A DNA stretch of 64,000 bases from Levilactobacillus suantsaiihabitans (GCF_004745505.1 NZ_RKLX01000012.1:1-64000), one strand, 5' to 3'; shown: positions 36,227 to 46,499, counted from the stretch's first letter. Numbers and translations: made by a program. Notes: a model not told the origin generated them from the letters alone.

Positions 36227-39200
36227 CTCGTCTACCCCTTAGAAATTCACCAACACCTGCAAAAAAGCTTACTAAAATTCCAAGTGAAGCCAGCATGGTC
36301 GTCTTATGACTTGTTTGTTCACTCGTTTGCGGTAGTGCTGTCCCCAATTTATTATTACTCCTTAAAGACACCCCACGCTTAGACCTTTTTGCCGAATCAT
36401 TCCTCTGAACAACAGCCAACTCATTTTGAACACTATTCTTCAAATAAGTAACTGTTGCACTATGATGTACCAACCAATCGGCTTGCCTTTCTTCCGAAAG
36501 CAACACAAAACTAGAGTCAAGTTTTGTGCTTGGATTCAGATGATAGATAATCTTCCTCTGAACTTTTCCAGTACTATCAGTAGTTGTCACCTGGAGTTCG
36601 CCATTCTTTAAGCGTTGTAAGAATAGTTTCTCTAACACTTTGCCGCTATCTTTGGAACTAGCCTCAGGTTCATCATCATAGTCCTGTTCATGGTACTGAC
36701 CATAGTTAAGTGATCTCAGCGACATAATTTGATGATGCCTGATTTTTCCTACCTCAGTACGAACTAAGACTCCGTCAGAAGTTAAATCCTGTACGTAAAT
36801 TTTTCCATTCCCCGTCTTGTTAGTTATTACTAACTGACTAGTCAGAGCGCCATAAGCATTACCACTAAACGTCCAACATGTTTTTCCAACCTTAATGGTT
36901 ACCACCCTGGAGAGAGAGAACTTGGCCTTATTGTAGACAGTTTTTCCCTTTGAACTTCGAATTATGATTCGAACATGCTTTGGATCTGTAACATCGTAGC
37001 TGGTCGTATATCCATTTGGCCATTTCTGTACGGCCTGACGATAATCCGTTTCACCATCAAAATAATTAGTCATCGAACTAAGACCCTTCACAGCACTTTT
37101 CATTGTCGTAAACTGTTCGACCCAGCCACCATCTGCACTAATAGTTGCCTTATCAGCCACAGGCAACGACTTACTATTCACATGAGCAATCGTGATCACT
37201 CCAGAATTTGATACGGATACACGAATCTTTTCACCAGTGTTACTGGTTACAGTGACAGACTTCCCTTTAGCTACCGTTGCTTGCTGCTGAAAAGTACTAA
37301 TATCAGCATCGTCATCGAGTGTTCCCACTAAATACTTGCCACTTGGTTTAATGAGAACAGTAGTATTATTCTCATTAACATCTGGATGGATTTGCATGAC
37401 TCCAATCAACTTATCTAAGCCATTAAAAACTGGGATTGTTTCTGAACCATCGTAGCTCAAATACGGCTGGTTCCAGGCCTGCTTATACCGCAACGTAATT
37501 GTCCGGTTCTGCGCATAGGTCCCCGTCAACAGTGACTTCGCCCCCGAATAGATCTCACTCCACTGCGGAACGTTCAACACGGATAACTGGTAAGGGTCGT
37601 TATACAGGCCCTGAATGGTCCGCTTCAGCCCCAGTTCTTGATCCAAGTCATTGTCATAGTTATCAATATCGCGAATCTTGATGGTAATCGTCTTCGCCTG
37701 GTAGTGGAAAATGATGGCCGCCGGATGATCCGTGTACGTGCCAGTGACGTGCTCCACCGACTTCAGGTCGTACCCGGTCAATGTGCGCTGCAAGTGATTG
37801 GCATCATACGAGGTGGCCAACCGTCCCGTTAGACTGGTGGCAGGCGAAATTTCTTTGCCCCGTTGATCCACGAATTTGACTGGAATGGTGACTGTCAGTG
37901 GCGCGTATTCATAGATGGCCGGTTGATTCTCATCGGTGAAGGTCCCGCTGGTGCGGACCTGGCCGACCAATCGGTAATTGTCAAGCGTGAGCGCACTGGT
38001 CGTATAGGGCGTCCCGTAGATCAGCCGCTGCCGCTGGTCGGGGGCAACTGACGTGGTGGTGCCTTGAATGTAGTAATGCGTCACTAAGTAATGCTTCTTA
38101 TCGACCAACGTTGTGACCGCGTTGGTCGCCTGCGTCTCCCCATCAATCGTGGTTACCGCGTGAAAGTTCAGCTGCTGCACCTGATCCGTCTGGGGCACGC
38201 TCATGGTCAATTGCAAGGTGTACCGGTGACCGTAAAAGTCGCTGTTCTGCAGGGCATCCGCAGTGGCGGTCACTTTAAAGGCCGGCCCACTACTGGCGTT
38301 GGTGAAGAACTGGGTGACGTCATTGCCCAGTTCATCGACGACCTTAAAGCCCGTAATCGTCGCATTCGGTGGCAACGTACCCGTTAGGGCCACACTGCCA
38401 TAGTAGAACTGCGCCCATTCGTCCGGAATGACCTGGTTCAGATTGTACGTGTAGGCCGATTCACCATCCTTGACGGTATCCCGTAAGACGGTCGTCTCAT
38501 CACTGTCACTCACGGTCAAAGTGGGCGTGACCGTAGCCGTGGCCAATGGCTTTTGTGGAATATAGTTGACACCCCACGCCGTCATTTTAGTGGGAACAGA
38601 ACCGTCTAAGCCATCGCTGTAGCGAAAGGTCAAGGCACTCTGATTCGTATAGGTAAACGTCAACATGGAATACTGACCATCAGACGGTGTATTCCCCGAG
38701 TCTGGCGACACCAGCGTCAAGTAGCCATTGTTTTCCGTATAGCGGAGCCAGTTGTCCGTCTGCCCACTCAGCGGGTCCGGCCCCTCGGGAATGTAGACGT
38801 TGTCAATGTTGGCCCACTGGCTATCCGTGATACTAACGGTTTGGTTGCCGTCGATATCGGTCAGAGTCAAAAGCCCCGTCACGTTTTCGGCAGCTCCGGA
38901 ATCGCTGCGGACGAACTGATACGTCACATCACCCCAACCGGCTCCCCGAAAGTTGGAATAGATCATCGTGGTGTACGTTTCCACGTACGCAGGATCCGTT
39001 TCCGATAGCCGGCCCCAATCCGTATAGAGAATGTTCATGTCCAGGCTGTGGCCCGCGGCATCAAAGCCCACGTTCGTGTACTTAAACCCCACTGCGCCCT
39101 TGGTCGCCGTAGTCAAGTCTGCGGCAATCGTATGTTTCTTGGTCACAGGTTTCTCCGCTCCAATCACCGACACCGTCGTCGTGCCACTCCCGTTGAACTT

Positions 39201-39783
39201 CGGAATGAACGCGTACTTACCTGCCAACTTCTGAGTGCCATCGGGCGTCACCGCCTTGGGGTTCTTCGCAATGGGCGTCGCACTGGCATAATCGGTCTAC
39301 GTGGTCGGATCGTTAGCCGAGGACTCCGTCGACTTTTCGCCAGTAGTGTGCGGAGCTGTGGCGTCGGTTGGTTCATCATTGTGCGTTGTGTCCTGTGCTT
39401 CATCGGTGTCCTGTTGGGGTGTCCTCGTCTCAGGCTGCTGGGTTTCAGGAACCGCATCCTACTTTGAATCGGCTGGTTGCTGGTCCGGATTGTCCGGTTG
39501 GGCTGGCGTTTTGGGCTGACTCACTGGCGTTGCGGTAGCCGGCTTATTTTTGCCCAAAACCACGCTGTTCGCTGGTTGAGCAGCTGCCTGTTGGGTAAGT
39601 GATGCCGCGTCTTGCGCCGGTGCGAGATCAGACTCATCACCCGTGGCAGCCTTGGCTGACGTCATTCCTAGACTAACGCTCAGTAAGACCGTTCCCGTTA
39701 GCAGTCCGTAGTTTAGCGACTTTGTACATTTTTTTTACGTGAAGACTATTCTGGTTATTTACCTTTGTTCTCCCGTTGCTCAT
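36219..39783 (-). pseudogene. Giant LPQTSE-anchored MucBP-type surface protein gene, disrupted
   Basis: Translation from the ATG at 39783 gives a KxYKxGKxW-like signal start (KKMYKVAK), then a one-base frameshift near 39720 leads into GLLTGTVLLSVSLGMTSAKA, the hydrophobic part and cleavage site. A Pro/Gln/Asp-rich region follows with in-frame TAG codons at 39459 and 39294; the remaining frame runs 1010 codons. It contains MucBP-like repeats (IPVKFVDQRGKEISP, YTDHPAAIIFHYQAK) and ends with the sorting signal LPQTSEQ, a membrane segment and RGRRDE. It was a sortase-anchored adhesin; three lesions make expression as one protein unlikely. Confidence 0.88.
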
Positions 39784-40001
39784 CTGTTGAGCCCCCTACT
39801 AAAATAGTGTTTCGACCCCCTGGTAACCGACAATTGACTGATAGTTCACTGAATTTACTGACATAACCACCCTCACGGATTCGTCTGGATGGGGTCAATC
39901 AATATTGCTCTTTTATTCACATGAATTCATCCGTGACATCCCTTGATTCACGACTATCCCCGCACGCATCAGCCTGATCGCCAATTCTTTCTAAGCATCA
40001 G

Positions 40002-40242
40002 TATCCCAATAAAGTCGAATTATTACATTTCTTATATTGCGCCTCCCTTAAACTAATTGCAAGATAATATGACAAAAATATTTCAAAAGTTGACTGTTAT
40101 ATTGCTGGCTACTTTTATACCAATTTTTTTATCAGTTGGCACTCATGCCCCATATCTTTACAAACGAAATGCAATCGCGTTTGATAACCCTGTTTACGGA
40201 TTCTTAAGAAAAAAATAGCCTTTTTCTCTAAGCGCAAAAAGT
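40002..40242 (-). repeat. Duplicated promoter region, copy B
   Basis: Matches 33205-33442. It lies upstream of the giant surface gene, in the gap 39784-40294, where no gene is seen. On the minus strand TCAACT, 18 bases, TATTAT and GGGAGG recur as in copy A. Confidence 0.8.
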
Positions 40243-40279
40243 CCCTTCATTCAGCTAATCATGCCAAACAAAGGGACTC
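40236..40279 (-). terminator. Terminator of the EamA transporter gene
   Basis: Minus-strand AGTCCCTTT pairs with AAGGGACT and is followed by five T, 15 bases after the stop codon. Confidence 0.8.
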
Positions 40280-40294
40280 ACAATTAATATTAAT

Positions 40295-41329
40295 TTAATC
40301 CACAGAAGACTCCGAATGCGCGGCTAACTTGTGCGCGGCCACCGCATCGTCTGCTTCTTGGAATTCGCTGGCGTCTTCTTCTGCCAATGCAGATTCGCGC
40401 GCCTTGACCCGGTTCCCCATAAAGGTGATAACCGACCCAATTAAGATGATGACGATCCCGATGATGGTGTTGGTCAAGATCTTTTCGTGAATCAGCAGGG
40501 CCGCCATGATGGGTGCCAGCCCGGGCTTAATGAAGAAGACCAATGAGGCCGTCGACACGTCGGAGCGTTCCATGGCCAGGAAGTAAAAGGCGAACCCTCC
40601 ACCAGTCACGCAGACCCCAATGAAGAACAGGATCCAGAAGTACTGGAGGCTAACGTTTTGCAAAATCGGCATGGCCGCAAATTGACGCGTCCAGCTGACC
40701 TGGCGCAACCCACCGGCTACGGCTGGCACGTGCGTCAGCAACATGATGGCCAACAACTCGGCTGATCCCGCCAAGAAGGTAAAGCAGGTCATGATGATGC
40801 CGTTGAAATGGTGCCGCACGGATCCCCACCGCGAGACGATACTGTACAGACCAAACGTTAACGCGGACCCAATCGCCAGCGCTAAGCCGACGGGATTGGT
40901 CAAATGCGCGGGATTAACGATAACCACTAACCCGATAATCGACACGATTACGGCGATCAAGTTAGCGCGACCCAGCCGTTCGTGCAAGATCAGATACGAG
41001 AAGATCAGCGCAAAGACGGGGTTGCAGCTGAACAGCACGGCCACCGTGGAGGCCTCGTCCACGCTGATGGCCAGCTGATACAAAGTCATGCTGACGATGA
41101 CACAGACCAGCCCGGTCAACGCAAACAGCGCCCAATCGCGCCCGGTCAACCGGTGACTTTGCTTATGTAAGGCCCGCAAGGCAATTGGCAAGAGAATCAA
41201 TCCCCCAATGAAGAAGCGAATCAGATTCAACTGGATGGGATTAAAGGCGTTGCCCGCGGACTTCAAAGCGATTTCCATAGAACTAAACATTAACGTTGAA
41301 AATACGATGTACAACAGTGTTTTTCTCAA
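40295..41329 (-). CDS. EamA-family (DMT) transporter
   Basis: A 344-residue membrane protein of the drug/metabolite transporter superfamily with two EamA repeats and about ten membrane segments; the first repeat includes FNPIQLNLIRFFIGGLILLP (about 29-48) and the second FKPGLAPIMAALL-like IKPGLAPIMAALLIHEK. The C-terminus is an acidic cytosolic tail (about 305-344). The start is probably TTG at 41329, with AAGGAGG fourteen bases upstream, a long spacing. It follows the AEC transporter gene by 40 bases. Substrate unknown, possibly an amino acid or metabolite exporter. Confidence 0.88.
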   Translation of the reverse strand: MRKTLLYIVFSTLMFSSMEIALKSAGNAFNPIQLNLIRFFIGGLILLPIALRALHKQSHRLTGRDWALFALTGLVCVIVSMTLYQLAISVDEASTVAVLFSCNPVFALIFSYLILHERLGRANLIAVIVSIIGLVVIVNPAHLTNPVGLALAIGSALTFGLYSIVSRWGSVRHHFNGIIMTCFTFLAGSAELLAIMLLTHVPAVAGGLRQVSWTRQFAAMPILQNVSLQYFWILFFIGVCVTGGGFAFYFLAMERSDVSTASLVFFIKPGLAPIMAALLIHEKILTNTIIGIVIILIGSVITFMGNRVKARESALAEEDASEFQEADDAVAAHKLAAHSESSVD

Positions 41330-41369
41330 AACGAAAAATTGTTCCTCCTTAAGGGTACTTTCAAATCAA

Positions 41370-42317
41370 TCAGGCAACGTGCTGGACGATGACCATCAGG
41401 ATCGGAATCACCACTAAACTTAGGAGGGTCGTTTCGGTTACCATGATGGCCGCGTAATCCGCATCGGCGCGGTACAATTTGGCCACGACGGGTGCGTTGG
41501 TCATAACGGGCATCGCTGCTTGTAAAATAAAGACTTGTTTCATTAATATTGGCATACTGGTGGGCAACACCAACAGCCCCATCAACACGGGCGCCACGAT
41601 GAAGCGTCCCAGCAAGATGCCAAGGCTGTCGCGGTCCACGTGGATATTTTGCAATCCCGCCCCGGCAATGGCCGTCCCGATAAAAATCATCGACAGCGGA
41701 ATCGTCAAGCCACCAATATATTGGAAGTCTTGCATGATCCACCCCGGCAATTGAATGTCGAGTAAGACCAAGATGACCCCCACGATGAAGCCCAACAGTG
41801 GCGGGGAGAAGATTTTTTTGAGCGTTTGCTTCAGGTCAAACTTGGCATTTCCCTGGCCGTCGCGCTGAATCAAGTACACGCCCAGCGTCCAGAAAAAGGT
41901 CGTGTTGGCCATGTAGTAGACCAGCACGAACGGCAAACTCTTCGGGCCAAACAGCGCCTCGTTGACCGGCAAGCCCACGAAGACGGTGTTCGAGTTCAGA
42001 AACATCGACTCAAACAGCCCGCGGTGCCCCGGCTTGATGCGAAACGCATGAAAGGCCACAATTGATAGACCAAACATGATCAGCATCGAGATCACCGGGA
42101 ACCGGAGATCCGGCAACGTCCGTTTCAACGTCTCCGCCGAGAACTTCGCGGTGATGGTACTGATCATATAGGCCGGCAGCGCAATCTGCGTCACGAGGCG
42201 CGCAATTAACTTAGGTGCCTGGTCGTCAAACCAGCCCCGCCGCGATAACACGTAGCCGAGACCAATCATGACTAAAATGATTAAGACACCCGAAACACTT
42301 CGAATAAAGACAGCCAT
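41370..42317 (-). CDS. AEC-family transporter (auxin efflux carrier/malate permease type)
   Basis: A 315-residue membrane protein with about ten segments in two halves, of the AEC family that includes lactobacillus and Oenococcus malate permeases. Typical features are IALPAYMISTITAKFS near residue 45, the polar NSNTVFVGLPVNEALFG (about 107-123) and PLSMIFIGTAIAG in the second half. GGGGAGG lies seven bases before the ATG. It leads a two-gene unit with the EamA transporter. The substrate is not determined. Confidence 0.88.
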   Translation of the reverse strand: MAVFIRSVSGVLIILVMIGLGYVLSRRGWFDDQAPKLIARLVTQIALPAYMISTITAKFSAETLKRTLPDLRFPVISMLIMFGLSIVAFHAFRIKPGHRGLFESMFLNSNTVFVGLPVNEALFGPKSLPFVLVYYMANTTFFWTLGVYLIQRDGQGNAKFDLKQTLKKIFSPPLLGFIVGVILVLLDIQLPGWIMQDFQYIGGLTIPLSMIFIGTAIAGAGLQNIHVDRDSLGILLGRFIVAPVLMGLLVLPTSMPILMKQVFILQAAMPVMTNAPVVAKLYRADADYAAIMVTETTLLSLVVIPILMVIVQHVA

Positions 42318-42685
42318 CTGCCGACCTCCCCACGAAACATTACCAAAAATTAGTTTTTCTTAAGCAACGCTTCTTATTATAGCACGTTCCTACCAGCCCC
42401 CATCTCCGCAACCGGTTACAAACAGCGGTGTTAGCCACTTTTACTTACCTTGACAACTTGTGAAAACCGCGTTTATTCGGTCTAGACAGCCCGACAATTG
42501 CGCCAAATTGTCCGGGGGAAACATTTACGAATGGCCATTTTTATGGTCTAATGAATTAATTGAGTCTACAGATAGAAATTCCAGGGGAATTAACCAATCT
42601 GTATCACTGGGGCCCCGCGAGCAAGTCGTGGTGCGGCCCCAATGCGAAAAGTGGTCAAGATTTTAATGAGGATGAGGAAATAATT
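42318..42685. other. Divergent intergenic region
   Basis: 368 bases between the divergent AEC and LCP genes. The LCP frame is open into it, but without a good ribosome binding site before 42686. No repeat or clear promoter was recognised. Confidence 0.5.
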
Positions 42686-43807
42686 ATGCCAAATGATAAT
42701 GAACCAAAACGGCAACATACACCTGAGGATTTCGAACAGGTCTACGATCGCCGCGCTGACCGTAACTCCCACTTCAAGACGCCTAAGGTCCACCCCCACC
42801 GGCCGGTCATGTGGACCATCGTCATCGCGCTACTGGTCTTATTGGGCGGTGGCTTGGCCTATGGGTATCAAGCGTGGAACTCAGCCAAGAAGACCTTTAG
42901 TCAAACCTACGAGGCCTCTAATGCCGCTAAGAGTCGTAATGTGGCGGCCGTCTTGAAGTCCAACAAGCCCTTCTCGATTCTGTTGATGGGCACGGATACC
43001 GGAGCGCTCGGCCGTTCCGATGTCGGTCGGACCGATACCATGATGGTTGCGACCATCAATCCCACGCGCGAAACGGCCTACCTGACCAGTATTCCTCGAG
43101 ATACACGGGTCACGGTCGGTTCTGGGGTCAACGCCTCGATCCAAAAGATCAACGCCGCCTACACGATTGGCGGACCCAAGACTGCGGTCAAGACGGTGGA
43201 GAATTTGCTAGACGTGCCGATTGACTTCTACGCCATCGTGAACATGGGAGGCCTCGAAAAGATGGTCAACGCGGTTGGCGGCGTCGACGTGAAGCCTACG
43301 CTGACGTTCCAATACGGTGCGGCCAACGTCGTCAAGGGCAAGAAGACCCACTTAAACGGCAAGCAAGCCCTCGACTATTCCCGGATGCGTCACGAAGATC
43401 CGCTGGGTGACTACGGTCGGCAAAAACGCCAACGAGAAGTCTTACAGAAGTTGGTCGTCAAGGCGGCTGGCCTGTCGTCCATCACCCGTTACCAAACGAT
43501 TCTGAAATCGTTAAACGGTAACCTGAAGACCGATCTGACCTTCGATGACCTGATGCAGATTCGCGCCAAGTACGGCGACGCTTCTCACCACATCAAGTCT
43601 GAAACCCTCCAGGGACAAGACGCCATGATCGACGGCCTCTCCTACCAGGTGCCAACCACGACCGAACTAAAACGCGTCTCGAATCACATTCGCAAGACGC
43701 TGGACTTGGCCAATACCAAGAAATTCACCACGGATGCCGACACCAGCACTACGGATACCGGCTACACAACCGACACCACCACTGGTAACAGCGGCTACGG
43801 GTATTAA
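42686..43807 (+). CDS. LytR-CpsA-Psr (LCP) family cell-wall ligase
   Basis: LCP proteins transfer undecaprenyl-linked teichoic acids or polysaccharides to peptidoglycan. The 373-residue protein has a basic cytosolic N-terminus, one membrane segment (MWTIVIALLVLLGGGLAYGY, about 41-60) and the LCP domain with LLMGTDTGALGRSDVGRTDT (about 98-117), SIPRDTRV and YSRMRHEDPLGDYGRQKRQR (about 231-250), which hold the conserved Arg and Asp residues for pyrophosphate binding. The C-terminus is Thr/Gly/Tyr-rich. The ATG at 42686 follows GAGGAAA. A single-gene unit with its own terminator. Confidence 0.94.
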   Translation: MPNDNEPKRQHTPEDFEQVYDRRADRNSHFKTPKVHPHRPVMWTIVIALLVLLGGGLAYGYQAWNSAKKTFSQTYEASNAAKSRNVAAVLKSNKPFSILLMGTDTGALGRSDVGRTDTMMVATINPTRETAYLTSIPRDTRVTVGSGVNASIQKINAAYTIGGPKTAVKTVENLLDVPIDFYAIVNMGGLEKMVNAVGGVDVKPTLTFQYGAANVVKGKKTHLNGKQALDYSRMRHEDPLGDYGRQKRQREVLQKLVVKAAGLSSITRYQTILKSLNGNLKTDLTFDDLMQIRAKYGDASHHIKSETLQGQDAMIDGLSYQVPTTTELKRVSNHIRKTLDLANTKKFTTDADTSTTDTGYTTDTTTGNSGYGY

Positions 43808-43822
43808 ACAAACATTGAACTT

Positions 43823-43858
43823 GGCGTCACTCACGAAATCGTGGGTGGCGCTTTTTTA
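43823..43858 (+). terminator. LCP gene terminator
   Basis: GGCG-CACTCACG pairs with CGTGGGTGGCGC and is followed by six T. Confidence 0.85.
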
Positions 43859-43871
43859 CAACACCAGTTGG

Positions 43872-44050
43872 CACTATTGTTGTCATGCGACTCATGGCCT
43901 TAGGGTTAGTTGTTGACCGTTTCATAGTAGAAGCTGGCCGCCTACCGTTCACCAAATATGGGTTGGAACGCTGGGGACGGGTCGAGTCCAAGAGCGGTCT
44001 CAAAGTGGCCCCATGGCCGAAACGTGCGCCAACAGGTAACCGCCTGTTGG
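43872..44050 (+). repeat. Dispersed intergenic repeat
   Basis: Contains CTGGCCGCCTACCGTTC, CAAATATGGGTTGGAACGC, GGGTCGAG, GCGGTCTC and the GAAACGTGCGCCAACAGG module in order. It shares the first half with 46500-46700 and, inverted, with 10371-10515. The gap 43808-44430 also holds a gene remnant and the EAL promoter. Confidence 0.75.
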
Positions 44051-44118
44051 CCCACTCTCCCCTGCCAGTTGAAAACTCTACTTGCTTTTTTCTGGCAGAT
44101 ACAGTAAAGTTGGCGAAG

Positions 44119-44265
44119 CTACTCGGGCTTAAAGTTAACCGTGACCCCTGACTTATCAATCGTTAACCAACTCACACTTTCCGGGATGCGCTCATTTTGT
44201 CCGTCCCGGCTGACCGTGATAATCACGAAAGAGTTCGTGGTCCGCACGGACGATGGGCAACTGAA
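44119..44265 (-). pseudogene. Possible gene remnant
   Basis: A minus-strand frame of about 48 codons without a start reads as protein-like (NSFVIITVSRDGQNERIPES and SWLTIDKSGVTVNFKPE) between two stops. It has no ribosome binding site and no continuing frame. I do not recognise the source; it may be the end of a decayed gene. Confidence 0.35.
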
Positions 44266-44358
44266 TTAACTTATTTTTCAACCCACTTATTCGGTGATAA
44301 CCAGCGCCCCGAACCGTTTTCCGGGCTACGCCGTTATCACACTGAACGATATATGGCG

Positions 44359-44386
44359 TTGTACTTTTTTAGAATTGCGGTAAAAT
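44359..44386 (+). promoter_or_regulatory. Promoter of the EAL gene
   Basis: TTGTAC, 16 bases, TAAAAT, 45 bases before the start codon. Confidence 0.7.
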
Positions 44387-44430
44387 GAACTTAAACTTAC
44401 GAGTAGAGAGGCAAAAGGAGTGGATCGGTT

Positions 44431-45078
44431 ATGTATCGTTTCTTTGTTCAACCACAAATCAATCAAGATGACCACCGCGTCTTTGGCTACGAAGTTCTGT
44501 TGCGCAAGCAGGAAGACGATAATTGGATCCTCCCCCGCCACTTCACGGATATTTCCGTAGCCGATCAGGCGAAGTTGCTTGAGGAGACGGCCGCGTCATT
44601 GAAGACCGCCGTGAATAATCAGGTACTCGCGTTTAATCTCAATAATCAACAATTACGGCATCCCCTAACGTTGGGAACAATCATCGCGCTCAAAAAGCGC
44701 ATCGCCCCCGCCGCATTGACCATCGAGCTAACGGAGGCGCCCACGCTGGAGGAAATGAAGCAGTTCAGCCTGGCCGTCCATCAATACGGCATCGGCCTGG
44801 TCCTCGACGATGTCGGTACTGGGTCCAACACCTACCAAAACGTGCGGGACCTGTTGCCATTCGTCGATGAGATCAAATTCGCCATGCAAAACCTGCGGAT
44901 GAGCGGCGAGGGGGATCTGATTCCTGCCAGCTTAGCCTTCTGGGCGCAGATTGCACGCGAATATCGGCTCCGCTTGATTTTAGAAGGCGTCGAAAACGCT
45001 GACGATCAGGCCTTGGCCAAGCAATACGGCATCACGTTACATCAAGGCTATTTATACGGTAAACCAAGTTTAGTTTAA
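44431..45078 (+). CDS. EAL-domain cyclic-di-GMP phosphodiesterase
   Basis: A stand-alone, cytosolic EAL domain of 215 residues. The signature reads EVL in FGYEVLLRK (about 18-26). The other expected positions are present: Asn in LAFNLNNQQ, Glu in IELTEAP, the Asp pair in LDDVGTGSN (about 128-136), Lys in DEIKFAMQ, Glu in LEGVENADD and Gln in LHQGYLYGKP. This suggests an active enzyme cleaving cyclic-di-GMP. AAAAGGAG precedes the ATG. It is separated from the next gene, a GGDEF cyclase, by a terminator and a promoter. Confidence 0.88.
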   Translation: MYRFFVQPQINQDDHRVFGYEVLLRKQEDDNWILPRHFTDISVADQAKLLEETAASLKTAVNNQVLAFNLNNQQLRHPLTLGTIIALKKRIAPAALTIELTEAPTLEEMKQFSLAVHQYGIGLVLDDVGTGSNTYQNVRDLLPFVDEIKFAMQNLRMSGEGDLIPASLAFWAQIAREYRLRLILEGVENADDQALAKQYGITLHQGYLYGKPSLV

Positions 45079-45081
45079 CCA

Positions 45082-45130
45082 TACTGGACGTCCTTGCTAG
45101 TTTCTTAGCGAGGTAGCGCCCAGTTTTTTT
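45082..45130 (+). terminator. EAL gene terminator
   Basis: ACTGG...CCAGT with an inner CTTGCTA...TAGCGAGG stem, followed by seven T. Confidence 0.75.
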
Positions 45131-45137
45131 AGCCAGA

Positions 45138-45166
45138 TTGGCCTAACTGTTATATTTTAATGTAAT
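45138..45166 (+). promoter_or_regulatory. Promoter of the GGDEF gene
   Basis: TTGGCC, 17 bases, TGTAAT. A short hairpin, GGTATC acc GATACC-like (45200-45217), lies in the leader. Confidence 0.6.
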
Positions 45167-45237
45167 CATAGATGCATAGCGTTAACATGTATTTAAAGAA
45201 GGTATCACCCGATACCTAGATGGGAAGGCGTTTAGCA

Positions 45238-46368
45238 ATGACCTGGTCTCAATGGTTTGTCACCCCTGCAGTTACCAGCTTGTTTTTTCTGCTGGGCGTA
45301 TTGACCCTCTATTGGTTTTTAACCAACCAAATTATTCGCTTCTATAAAAAACGGGGCAAGCACCCCGATGCCGTGAAAATCCGCACCAACGTGGGCGTCA
45401 TCTACATGGTGCTCCTCAACGTGGGCGTCCAGCTGGCGGTCAACGGCACAGCTCACAGCTGGGTCTTTATTAATTTTCAAATATTTGCGATCGTCTTCGT
45501 CAGTTATTTCCTCAAGCTGAACATTCGGCTCTGGGAGCTGGTGGCCGCCGTGTTCCTGTTCATGGGCATCAACGGCACCTTCACCTACTTCCTATCTTGG
45601 CTCTACGCCATCGTGCTGGTCGGCCTGTTCTACGTGATGAGCATCGTCCGCGAACACCGGCACCATAGCTGGGTGGACTACCTGGACTACACGCTAGCCT
45701 CGCTGGTCGGTTCAATGATCTTGTGGGGCGTGATTGGCAAACGCCTGAGCCTCTCCACGCCATTAGTGTTGTGGGAAATTCTCTTCAGCTTCTTCATTCT
45801 AACGATCATGTACATTTACGTGGACTCGTTGATGAGCGGCGCGGCCACCCTGGCACAACTGACCTACACCACCAACTACGACGAACTGACGAAGGTGAAA
45901 AACTATTTTTCCTTTAAAAATGACTTCAATGAACTGTTTCAACGTAGTAAAATTACCGGCCACCCGTTAACGCTGATGCTGTTTGACATCGACCATTTCA
46001 AACACGTCAACGACACCTACGGCCACTTGACCGGCGACTATGTGCTCAGCCACACGGCGGCGCTGATCAGCCAGCACTTACAAGAAATCGACCCGCACCT
46101 CCATCTCTACCGCACGGGGGGCGAGGAATTTACGATTCTCTTCCAGGATTACACCACAGACCAAGCCAGGGCCCACGTCCAAGCTATTGCGGACGGCATC
46201 CGGGCGGCTGATTTCCAGCACAACGGCCAACACATCCACGTCAGCATTTCCGTGGGCGTCACCCAACTACAAACGGCCGACCAGGGCCAACTGGACGTCT
46301 ACCGGCGCGCGGATCAAAACCTGTATTTCTCGAAGCGCAACGGTCGTGACCAGGTGACGTTTGGCTAG
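45238..46368 (+). CDS. Membrane GGDEF-domain diguanylate cyclase
   Basis: A 376-residue protein making cyclic-di-GMP from two GTP. The N-terminal half (about 10-205) has roughly six membrane segments and no recognised sensor family. The GGDEF domain begins [17 protein letters not shown] (about 213-229), has the metal motif [17 protein letters not shown] and the active-site [12 protein letters not shown], that is GGEEF, a functional variant. No RxxD inhibitory site precedes it, so product inhibition may be absent. The ATG at 45238 with GGGAAGG nine bases upstream is preferred to the one at 45220. Confidence 0.9.
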   Translation: MTWSQWFVTPAVTSLFFLLGVLTLYWFLTNQIIRFYKKRGKHPDAVKIRTNVGVIYMVLLNVGVQLAVNGTAHSWVFINFQIFAIVFVSYFLKLNIRLWELVAAVFLFMGINGTFTYFLSWLYAIVLVGLFYVMSIVREHRHHSWVDYLDYTLASLVGSMILWGVIGKRLSLSTPLVLWEILFSFFILTIMYIYVDSLMSGAATLAQLTYTTNYDELTKVKNYFSFKNDFNELFQRSKITGHPLTLMLFDIDHFKHVNDTYGHLTGDYVLSHTAALISQHLQEIDPHLHLYRTGGEEFTILFQDYTTDQARAHVQAIADGIRAADFQHNGQHIHVSISVGVTQLQTADQGQLDVYRRADQNLYFSKRNGRDQVTFG

Positions 46369-46421
46369 CACCCCTCGCTAAGACGTACAAACAGTTTCAT
46401 GCAAACAAGTGACCAACTAGC

Positions 46422-46468
46422 AAAAAGCGCTTGTCTCCCGCTCAATGGCGGTGGGACAAGCGTTTTTT
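46422..46468. terminator. Terminator after the GGDEF gene
   Basis: AAAAAGCGCTTGTC-CCC pairs with GGTGGGACAAGCG and is followed by six T; also preceded by five A, so it may act in both directions. Confidence 0.85.
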
Positions 46469-46499
46469 ATTATAAAATGAAAGTTGAAAGCCAGAAATC

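Noticed and set aside
31797-39783. Stop codons in the surface cluster as programmed recoding (selenocysteine, pyrrolysine or phase variation)
   Set aside because: All three stop types occur, a frameshift is also present, and no recoding element or simple repeat tract explains the stops; decay is simpler.
41326-41742. 138-codon minus-strand frame
   Set aside because: A shadow of the AEC transporter gene in another frame.
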